A stretch of 13,129 nt of DNA. Origin: Verrucomicrobiota bacterium. GTDB taxonomy: Bacteria > Verrucomicrobiota > Verrucomicrobiia > Verrucomicrobiales > Verrucomicrobiaceae. The DNA lies in contig VFKY01000323.1 in assembly GCA_009885275.1 (NCBI GenBank), positions 1 through 13,129 of the forward strand, read 5' to 3'. The translations under genes and the position numbers were made by a program. The notes under the pieces were generated by a model. It did no database searches, was not told the DNA's origin, and saw nothing but the letters and a program-made list of their open reading frames with translations. Positions 7,455 through 13,129 of the stretch are shown one piece after another (position 1 is the first letter of the stretch; each line of letters opens with the position of its first letter).

Positions 7455-7533
7455 GTAAAGTGTGGGAGAACGCGGATGGTAGATTGCTTTGTGCGAAGGA
7501 TTGCGTGTATTCTGTCAGGGTATTACACTTTAC
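7455..7533. repeat. 9-mer ACACTTTAC repeated in divergent promoter region
   Basis: In the 129-base gap between the divergent nadD-nadK gene (start 7426) and zinc-ribbon gene (start 7556), ACACTTTAC occurs on the plus strand at 7525-7533 and on the minus strand at 7463-7455, a perfect 9-bp inverted repeat with 61 bases between. Each copy faces its own gene and lies 22 bases (plus gene) or 28 bases (minus gene) before the start codon. A perfect 9-mer in so short a gap is unlikely by chance (roughly a few percent). It could be paired operator sites or matching promoter elements. Confidence 0.35.
7501..7529 (+). promoter_or_regulatory. Probable sigma-70-like promoter for the zinc-ribbon gene
   Basis: TTGCGT (7501-7506) and TACACT (7524-7529) are spaced by exactly 17 bases, with 3/6 and 4/6 matches to the -35 and -10 consensus. 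Transcription would begin near 7536, giving a leader of about 20 bases before the ATG at 7556. The -10 element overlaps the ACACTTTAC repeat, so a factor binding there could control it. The spacing and position are good but the matches are modest. Confidence 0.3.
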
Positions 7534-7555
7534 GTGTCACAATTATTTTTTGATT

Positions 7556-8908
7556 ATGTCTCTCAATCGTCTTTTTTGCCCCCACTGTGAAACCTATGTG
7601 GATGTAGAGATCACCTCGGTGGCCAGATCCTGTAATTGCTCGAGTTGCGGAAAAATGATTTTTTTGCAATTTACTAGCAATGAATCGCGACAAAAGCGGA
7701 AGGCATTACTCATGCCTTCAGAACAAGTGCAATCATATGTTGAACGTCCAGTAGAAGCTCAACAACCTTTGTATCATGAGGCGGACTCTATAGAACAGGT
7801 AGAGAATGAAACGGTTTATCAAGAGCAAGAGCAAGAGCAAGAGCAAGAGCAAGAGCAAGAGCAAGTGGAGACAACGGACTCGGTGACTCAAAATTATGAA
7901 GAGCCTACTCAAGCATCTATAAATCGTCGGGTTTTTGAGCCAAGAATTGAACCCAAGAGGTTGTCGAATAACTTGGTTGATCGTATGGCTTATGACCCTG
8001 AGGTTAGAACCAATAAGCGAAAATTTATCATTGGTTTGACTTCAATGAGTATCTTGATTTTGCTTACTGTATTTGGCAGTCAATTTAATTGGTGGTCGAC
8101 AATAGGTGGAAATATTGCTGGGTGGAGTAAAAAAATACTTCCCCATAGTAAGATTGTTAGCCATGGAGAGATTGATGTTAAAGGGGTTAAGACCGCTAAC
8201 CAGACTGACCGTAAGATTAGTGCCACCGTGCCCACCAATGCTGTTCTGCCCATAGGAAATCTTAGTGAAAGAGATCAAGCGCAAGCTGCTGTAGCGGCAT
8301 TTTTAAACGCCAAAGATATGACGGCGAGACTGCTTCATGTGCGTGACCCCTCTAACACTGAAAAAATGATGGTAGATTACTATTCTAGAGAGAAGGATGG
8401 TCTTATTGCTTTTGAGCGAGTTGAAGAAGTAGAAATAAACCCAGAAGGTGAAAATACCTTTGCTTACCTAGTTACGCTGTCGACTGGTGAAAAAAGGCGC
8501 ATGTTGCTTGGGAAATCGAATAGCAGCCAATACCTTATCGATTGGCCGAGCTTTGTGCTTTATGGGCAGATGAATTGGGAAAAACTCATGGAAATGAAGC
8601 CTGAAACACCCGTTCTGATGAGGGTAATGGCCACATCAGATGCTTATTTTGCTGAGGAATTTACGGATAGAAGTCGATTTGGTTGCATTAAGCTGACCAA
8701 TCCAAATCAAGCTACGTCCCCCCCAATTTATGCTTATTTCACAACTGGATCTACTCTAGGGAGATCCCTGAGTTTTGTGATGCGATCGTCCTTTGATCAA
8801 GCTGTACCAATGATTCTTACCCTTAAATACCCCAGTGGTAGCAAGGTTAACAACCAAGTATGGGTGGACGAAATGGTCACTCAGGGTTGGGTGACCAGAG
8901 GGAGGTAA
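7556..8908 (+). CDS. Zinc-ribbon single-pass membrane protein of unknown function
   Basis: A 450-residue protein not recognised as a named family. The N terminus is a zinc ribbon: C8-P-H-C11, then C28-S-S-C31 (an extra Cys at 26). A charged, low-complexity region follows with seven Gln-Glu repeats (about 89-103). One hydrophobic segment (157-174, flanked by KRK at 154-156) is the only membrane helix, leaving the ribbon in the cytoplasm and the C-terminal 270 residues outside the inner membrane. That part has a sequence (AAVAAFLNAKDMTARLLHVRD at 244-264, given here by its ends) reminiscent of the outer domains of uncharacterised planctomycete-verrucomicrobial proteins. A longer frame begins at 7460, but its extra 32 residues are unlike the rest and would overlap the likely promoter; starting at MSLNRLFCPHC places the ribbon at the N terminus. 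It may be a sensor or anchor protein, but no function is assigned. Confidence 0.82.
   Translation: MSLNRLFCPHCETYVDVEITSVARSCNCSSCGKMIFLQFTSNESRQKRKALLMPSEQVQSYVERPVEAQQPLYHEADSIEQVENETVYQEQEQEQEQEQEQEQVETTDSVTQNYEEPTQASINRRVFEPRIEPKRLSNNLVDRMAYDPEVRTNKRKFIIGLTSMSILILLTVFGSQFNWWSTIGGNIAGWSKKILPHSKIVSHGEIDVKGVKTANQTDRKISATVPTNAVLPIGNLSERDQAQAAVAAFLNAKDMTARLLHVRDPSNTEKMMVDYYSREKDGLIAFERVEEVEINPEGENTFAYLVTLSTGEKRRMLLGKSNSSQYLIDWPSFVLYGQMNWEKLMEMKPETPVLMRVMATSDAYFAEEFTDRSRFGCIKLTNPNQATSPPIYAYFTTGSTLGRSLSFVMRSSFDQAVPMILTLKYPSGSKVNNQVWVDEMVTQGWVTRGR
7820..7865 (+). repeat. Hexanucleotide CAAGAG tandem repeat inside a gene
   Basis: CAAGAG is repeated perfectly seven times plus CAAG (46 bases) and reads Gln-Glu in the zinc-ribbon protein. 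Because the unit is six bases, copy-number change by slippage would keep the frame and only lengthen or shorten the linker between the zinc ribbon and the membrane helix. Confidence 0.95.
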
Positions 8909-8954
8909 TAAAGAAAAGTAAAATATTATTGATTGATGCTGTAAGAAAATAAAT

Positions 8955-9041
8955 AGAGGAGGCGTATTAAGTTGTGAACAGGTGATTTCAGTCACGAATA
9001 ATCAAACAACAATCAAATCAACCCTCCCCTAAAAATACGCC
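8955..9041 (+). promoter_or_regulatory. Intergenic region before DUF1501 with inverted repeat at the start codon
   Basis: GGCGTATT (8961-8968) is the exact complement of AATACGCC (9034-9041), the eight bases immediately before the DUF1501 ATG. Just 5' of the first arm is AGAGGAGG (8955-8962), a strong Shine-Dalgarno-like string with no gene start behind it. CCCTCCCC (9022-9029) could also pair with it. If transcribed, the fold would tuck the start codon against a long-range stem. A poor promoter-like pair, TTGTGA (8972-8977) and AATAAT (8997-9002), is spaced 19 bases. All of this is tentative. Confidence 0.25.
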
Positions 9042-10388
9042 ATGAAAATGCACACACTTTGTGAAGGTAATCACATTGACTTGAGCGCAGGTCATAGTCG
9101 CCGTGAATTCATTTATGCAGGTTTTGCAGGGGGCTTGGGGCTTAGCTTGCCTCAAATGTTAAAGCTTCAGGCTGCGCAAGTGATTCCCGAAGTGCCAAAG
9201 ATTACAGCCAAGGCGGATTCGATTATTCATATTTATTTGCCTGGCGGCATAGCCCATCAAGAGAGCTGGGATCCGAAGCCGTTTGCTTCTGCTGACTATC
9301 GTGGACCTCTTACGCCAGTGCAGACAAAGCTACCTGGTGTGTATTTTGGTGAGCATTTCAAAAATACTGCCGCGATCGCTGACAAGCTCTGCATTATTCG
9401 CTCAATGACGCATGGTGAAGCGGCGCATGAGCGCGGTACGCACAATATGTTTACGGGCTATCGCCCTAATCCTGCACTCAGGTTTCCGAGTTTTGGGAGT
9501 ATGATCTCCCACGAACTTGGTGGAAGAAACGATCTTCCTCCTTATGTTTGCGTTCCTCAGGGTATTACGGATGCGAGTGGTGATCAAACAGGCACGGGGT
9601 ATCTTAGCAATGCTTACGGCCCATTCTGTCTTGGTGGTGATCCTGCATCCAGTAATTTTAGCGTTAGAGACTTATCTTTGCCAAAAGATGTTACAGAGCA
9701 ACGCTTCGCTCGTCGCCGTAGTATGTTGGAGTCAGTGGATGCTCATTTCAAGGCCTTAGAGAAATCAGATGCTTTGAATGCGATGGATACCTTTTATCAA
9801 TCAGCCTATAGTCTGGTCAGTTCTCCTAAAGCACGCGAGGCCTTCAATCTTGCTGCGGAGCCTGATAAGCTTCGTGATGAGTATGGTCGTAATGCTGCAG
9901 GACAACGTTTCCTTCTTGCTCGTCGCATGGTTGAAGCTGGTGTGCGTATGGTTACGGTGACTTATGCTGGATGGGATTTCCACAGTGATATCAAAAAAGG
10001 TTTTGAGGCTAATGCGCCACAATTTGACGTTGCCTATGCCCGCTTGATTCGCGATCTCGACGAGCGTGGTATGCTTGATCGTACTTTGGTAATGGTCAGC
10101 TCAGAGTTCGGGCGCACCCCAAAAATTAACAGCACTAATGGCCGCGATCATTATCCTCGCGTCTTCAGTGTGGCTCTTGCTGGCGGCGGCGTGAAGAAGG
10201 GGATGGTATATGGTGCTTCTGATGCTTTAGGTGGTGAACCTGATCAAGATCCTGTTTCACCTCAAAGTCTTGCCACAACGATGTATCATTTACTTGGCAT
10301 CAATTCGGATAAGCGAATTATGGCTGAGGGAGGACGTCCTATTGATATCGTAAATGGCGGAACATTGATTGATGGTGTTTTGGCTTAA
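9042..10388 (+). CDS. DUF1501 protein, Tat-exported
   Basis: A 448-residue protein of the DUF1501 family, which has an alkaline-phosphatase/sulfatase-like fold and is expanded in Planctomycetota and Verrucomicrobiota; its biochemical role is not established. The N terminus has a twin-arginine signal: SRREFIYAG (19-27) followed by a moderately hydrophobic stretch to about residue 45, so it is exported folded, probably to the periplasm. Family motifs seen: IYLPGGIAHQESWDPKP (64-80), SMTHGEAAHERGTHNMFTGY (121-140), PPYVCVP (166-172), and near the end SSEFGRTP (353-360) with GRDHYP (367-372). The length is normal. The ATG at 9042 has no Shine-Dalgarno; a second ATG two codons later is equally possible. 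It heads a cluster of exported proteins; in related genomes DUF1501 genes often sit beside DUF1549/DUF1553 or PPC-domain genes. Confidence 0.93.
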   Translation: MKMHTLCEGNHIDLSAGHSRREFIYAGFAGGLGLSLPQMLKLQAAQVIPEVPKITAKADSIIHIYLPGGIAHQESWDPKPFASADYRGPLTPVQTKLPGVYFGEHFKNTAAIADKLCIIRSMTHGEAAHERGTHNMFTGYRPNPALRFPSFGSMISHELGGRNDLPPYVCVPQGITDASGDQTGTGYLSNAYGPFCLGGDPASSNFSVRDLSLPKDVTEQRFARRRSMLESVDAHFKALEKSDALNAMDTFYQSAYSLVSSPKAREAFNLAAEPDKLRDEYGRNAAGQRFLLARRMVEAGVRMVTVTYAGWDFHSDIKKGFEANAPQFDVAYARLIRDLDERGMLDRTLVMVSSEFGRTPKINSTNGRDHYPRVFSVALAGGGVKKGMVYGASDALGGEPDQDPVSPQSLATTMYHLLGINSDKRIMAEGGRPIDIVNGGTLIDGVLA

Positions 10389-10416
10389 ATTATTTGCCGA
10401 CAGAACAGTTGATCTG

Positions 10417-10443
10417 ATGGCGGGTATTTTAGATACCCGCCAT
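10417..10443 (+). terminator. Perfect 11-bp hairpin between DUF1501 and PPC genes
   Basis: ATGGCGGGTAT (10417-10427) and ATACCCGCCAT (10433-10443) form an uninterrupted 11-bp stem with a TTTAG loop, starting 28 bases after the DUF1501 stop. The bases after it are ATTAGAAAATTC, not a T tract, so it is not a canonical intrinsic terminator. It may instead terminate weakly, or protect the upstream mRNA and set different levels for the two genes. The structure is plain in the sequence; its role is inferred. Confidence 0.6.
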
Positions 10444-10486
10444 ATTAGAAAATTCACGTTCGCGCAGGTTTTAAATTTGTTTTTAG

Positions 10487-12928
10487 ATGAAAATATTTAC
10501 ACAATTTCTTATAGTATTGCTTGCAATCCCTAGTGTTGCTTCGGCAGCGTTGCCTGTTTTTTCGGCAAGTAAACCAGCAGGGATGCAACGGGGTGTGGAT
10601 ACTAAAATCAGTTTTACAGGAGATCGTCTTGAAGACTTTGAAGGAGCGATTTTTTACTCACCTGGTATTTCATTGAAGTCGGTTGATAAGGTGGAAAAAG
10701 GCAAGGTGGACGCTACTATCTCTATTGCTCCCGATGTTCCGCTCGGAAATCATTTTTTGCGTCTTCGCACCAAGAGTGGAATTTCTTTCATGCGCCATAT
10801 TATGGTGGGTCCATATCCCAATGTTGAGGAAAAAGAGCCCAACAATGATTTTGAGACACCGCAACTAGTGGAATTTAATCAAACTATTGAGGGATTGGTT
10901 GGCAGTGAAGATGTAGATTATTACAAGGTCGCAGCCAAGAAGGGGCAACGTATCAGCCTTGAAATTGAAGGCCTCCGTCTTGGTCACGCAGCTTTTGACT
11001 CATTTATTGCGGTGTTTAACTCCAAAAGGTTTGAGCTTGCCAGTTCTGATGATACGATTCTTAACGTTCAAGATGGCTATCTTTCCATGATCGCCCCAGA
11101 GGATGGTGATTACATCGTTCAAGTTCGTGAATCTTCCTACAGAGGTAGTGGAAACTCATTTTACCGCCTTCATGTGGGGAGTTTCCGGCGCCCCGATGTT
11201 TGCTATCCTTCAGGCGGCAAGATAGGAACTACACAAAAAATAAAATTCATTGAGAGTGATGGTGGAGTTATTGAGGAAGATGTTGTTCTTCCTAGTGAAC
11301 CAACAAACAAATATCCTTTGTATCTCAAGGAAAACCCAGCTCCTTCCGGCAATGTTTTAAGGGTCAGCCCCTACGATAATGCCATGGAAGTGGAGCCTAA
11401 TGATACTGTAGCCACCGCTACTAATACAGGCATGTCGCCACCATTAGCCATTAATGGCATCATTGAAAAGCCTGGTGATATTGATTTTTTTAAACTCAAA
11501 TTAGTTAAGGGACAGAAAGTAGATTTTATCACTTACGCTCAAACATTGGGATCCCCTCTCGACAGTGTTGCTGTAGTTTACAACGCGGCTGGGGGAGGAC
11601 TCGCAAGCAATGATGATGGTAATGTGGGGAGTCGCAAGCTTGACAGTAAGTTTGTATTTACTGCCCCCGAGGATGGCGAGTATCCATTCTCTATAACGGA
11701 TCACCTTGGTCGTGGTGGCGCAAACTTTGTCTATCGTATTGAAGCGGAGGCATCTGTACCTAGTGTCACTTTTTCCTCGCCAGACTATAGCGTTAACGAT
11801 AGCCAAAAGCGTCAATTTATAGCAGTGCCACGTGGTAACCGATATGCCACGTTGGTGAATATCATCCGCAATAACGCTTCAGGAGATATGACATTTGATC
11901 TGCCAAATCTCCCTCCTGGCGTGAAAGTTATTGCTCCTGTGATACTGGGAACTCAAAATAGTTTTCCATTACTCTTTGAGGCTGATGTCGCCGCGCCGCT
12001 CTCTGGCGCGTCTGTTCCCATTACGCTTAAACCCAATGATCCAGCTCAAAAAGTTGTGGGTAAACTATCGCAAATCATTGATATTGTCCGAGTCGGCAAC
12101 ACAATTTACAAGCAAGAAAAAATAGATAAATTGCCCGTCGCGGTGATTGAGGAGGTTCCTTATACGCTTGAACTTGTAAAGCCAACTGTACCTATTGTTA
12201 CAAATGGATCGCTAAATCTTAAAGTGATTGCAAAGCGAAAAGAGGGTTTCAAAGCAGCTATTCGTGTATTGATGTTATGGCGTCCACCAGGTATCAACTC
12301 ACAAGGTGAAGTGGAGATACCCGCCGAACAAAATGAAGCAACGTTCACTCTCGATTCACAGGGGGATGTTGTTCCCGGAACTTATCAGTTCACTGTAATG
12401 GGTGAGGCTGAGGGGGGAAATGGCACTATTTATGCGGCTTCGCCCTATACGGATATCACTGTGACCCCTGCCCATATTACAGGAACCGTACAGCTCACAG
12501 CAGTTGACCAGGGGAAAGAAACGGACTTCGTATGTACCTTAGAGCAAAAAGTGCCATTTGAGGGGGAAGCTACCGCTCAAATAATAGGGGTTCCAACTGG
12601 AGTGACTGTGGGACCGATTACAATCAATAAAGGTTCCAAGGATGTTATTTTTAAAGTTAAGACAGATGCAACCGCACCTGTGGGTAAGCATGCCACGCTT
12701 TTCTGCCAAGTTGATGTGCCTGTGCCTGGCGGCACAACCATTCACCGAATTGCAGGTGGTTCGATATTGCGTATTGATACACCCCCACCAATGGCAGCAG
12801 CACCAGTTGTTGCTGCCGCGGCCGCGCCAGTAGTCGCCGGCGCACCTCCTGCGGTAGAGGCTCCCAAAAAACAACTCACTCGACTTGAGCAGTTACGTTT
12901 GGATCAAAACAAAGCTGCCGCGAAATAG
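10487..12928 (+). CDS. Secreted protein with two PPC domains
   Basis: An 813-residue exported protein. The N terminus is a Sec signal peptide (hydrophobic residues 6-17, likely cleaved after ASA at 18-20). Two PPC (bacterial pre-peptidase C-terminal type) beta-sandwich domains follow: about 117-230, with EPNNDFETPQ (117-126), DVDYYKV (142-148) and APEDGDYIVQV (203-213); and about 302-420, with VEPNDTVATA (302-311), DIDFFKLKL (331-339) and APEDGEYPFSI (393-403). Residues from about 430 to 755 look like further beta-sandwich (Ig-like) repeats. The C terminus is an Ala/Pro-rich linker (about 764-790) ending in a charged tail with TRLEQLRL. No protease or other catalytic domain is visible, so it is probably a binding or structural cell-surface or periplasmic protein. 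It follows DUF1501 on the same strand, with a hairpin between. The start has no Shine-Dalgarno. Confidence 0.9.
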   Translation: MKIFTQFLIVLLAIPSVASAALPVFSASKPAGMQRGVDTKISFTGDRLEDFEGAIFYSPGISLKSVDKVEKGKVDATISIAPDVPLGNHFLRLRTKSGISFMRHIMVGPYPNVEEKEPNNDFETPQLVEFNQTIEGLVGSEDVDYYKVAAKKGQRISLEIEGLRLGHAAFDSFIAVFNSKRFELASSDDTILNVQDGYLSMIAPEDGDYIVQVRESSYRGSGNSFYRLHVGSFRRPDVCYPSGGKIGTTQKIKFIESDGGVIEEDVVLPSEPTNKYPLYLKENPAPSGNVLRVSPYDNAMEVEPNDTVATATNTGMSPPLAINGIIEKPGDIDFFKLKLVKGQKVDFITYAQTLGSPLDSVAVVYNAAGGGLASNDDGNVGSRKLDSKFVFTAPEDGEYPFSITDHLGRGGANFVYRIEAEASVPSVTFSSPDYSVNDSQKRQFIAVPRGNRYATLVNIIRNNASGDMTFDLPNLPPGVKVIAPVILGTQNSFPLLFEADVAAPLSGASVPITLKPNDPAQKVVGKLSQIIDIVRVGNTIYKQEKIDKLPVAVIEEVPYTLELVKPTVPIVTNGSLNLKVIAKRKEGFKAAIRVLMLWRPPGINSQGEVEIPAEQNEATFTLDSQGDVVPGTYQFTVMGEAEGGNGTIYAASPYTDITVTPAHITGTVQLTAVDQGKETDFVCTLEQKVPFEGEATAQIIGVPTGVTVGPITINKGSKDVIFKVKTDATAPVGKHATLFCQVDVPVPGGTTIHRIAGGSILRIDTPPPMAAAPVVAAAAAPVVAGAPPAVEAPKKQLTRLEQLRLDQNKAAAK

Positions 12929-12974
12929 TGGTTCGACTCAATATATTTTCTTTCAAATTAGTTATTCCGTCTCT

Positions 12975-13129
12975 ATGAAAATACCAGTATTAAGCCTTAT
13001 ACTCATTGCAGGCGTCAGCATAGCGCAGCAAGCGCCGGCACCAGTCGCTGCTGCCGCGCCTGCTGCCGCGCCTGCTGCCGCGCCTGCTGCCGCGCCTGCT
13101 GCCGCGCCTGCTGCCGCGCCTGCTGCCGC
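12975..13129 (+). CDS. Start of a third secreted protein, Ala/Pro-rich (cut by right edge)
   Basis: From the ATG at 12975, 51 codons are visible before the window ends. They encode a Sec signal peptide (hydrophobic residues 4-16, likely cleaved after SIA, before QQAP) and then an Ala-Ala-Ala-Pro repeat tract. It lies 46 bases after the PPC gene, same strand, so probably in the same transcript. The product is unknown because no folded domain is reached. By analogy with clusters in related bacteria it could be a DUF1549/DUF1553 (cytochrome-c-like) protein, but nothing visible shows this. The low-complexity tract probably acts as a flexible spacer after export, like the Ala/Pro-rich tail of its neighbour. 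Confidence 0.75.
   Translation, partial: MKIPVLSLILIAGVSIAQQAPAPVAAAAPAAAPAAAPAAAPAAAPAAAPAA
13050..13129 (+). repeat. 12-base tandem repeat GCTGCCGCGCCT
   Basis: Six perfect copies plus 8 bases of a seventh, running off the right edge. In frame it reads Ala-Ala-Ala-Pro in the third secreted protein. Units are identical at the DNA level, including third codon positions, which points to recent slippage expansion rather than selection on the protein alone. The total copy number is unknown. Confidence 0.96.

Noticed and set aside
7460..7555. 32-codon upstream extension of the zinc-ribbon gene
   Set aside because: It would overlap the predicted promoter and the 9-mer repeat, and its composition does not match the protein; zinc ribbons usually begin right at the N terminus.
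12539..12874. 111-codon open frame on the minus strand
   Set aside because: It is antisense to the C-terminal part of the PPC protein; its Cys/Trp/Arg-rich translation is typical of a shadow of Ala/Pro/Val codons.
13050..13129. CRISPR-like array
   Set aside because: The 12-base units are directly adjacent with no spacers and are in frame with a secreted protein.

Overview
The window is a chromosomal stretch from a Gram-negative-type bacterium of the Planctomycetota-Verrucomicrobiota group, most likely a verrucomicrobium. This rests on gene content: a Tat-exported DUF1501 protein followed by a large secreted protein with two PPC domains is a hallmark pairing of that group, and the housekeeping genes (cysS, leuA of the long type, argS) fit it. 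The assignment is inference; there is no rRNA in the window. No tRNA, rRNA, insertion sequence, integrase or CRISPR array is visible. Almost every start codon lacks a Shine-Dalgarno sequence.

Layout. Positions 1-683 (minus) hold the N-terminal half of cysteinyl-tRNA synthetase, cut by the left edge. It diverges from an MFS transporter at 762-2066 (plus). A 246-base gap then precedes leuA (2313-3998, plus). This gap contains a short leucine-rich reading frame (2144-2206, possibly from 2111) that looks like a leucine leader peptide. leuA converges, with only 23 bases between stop codons, on a minus-strand operon read right to left: a NadD-NadK fusion protein (7426-6047), argS (5989-4238) and a 69-residue small protein (4231-4022) that starts 6 bases after argS ends. 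The operon joins NAD/NADP synthesis to tRNA charging.

Divergent from the nadD-nadK fusion is a single-pass membrane protein of unknown role with an N-terminal zinc ribbon (7556-8908, plus), carrying a Gln-Glu hexanucleotide repeat. The 129-base gap between these two contains the 9-mer ACACTTTAC twice, once facing each gene. The right side is an exported-protein cluster, all on the plus strand: DUF1501 (9042-10388), a perfect 11-bp hairpin (10417-10443), the PPC-domain protein (10487-12928), and the first 51 codons of a third secreted protein (from 12975). The third gene runs into a 12-base tandem repeat (Ala-Ala-Ala-Pro) that continues off the right edge.

The items most worth follow-up are the NadD-NadK fusion with its altered nucleotidyl-transferase motif, the candidate leucine attenuator before leuA, and the DUF1501/PPC/Ala-Pro-rich export cluster, whose function is unknown.
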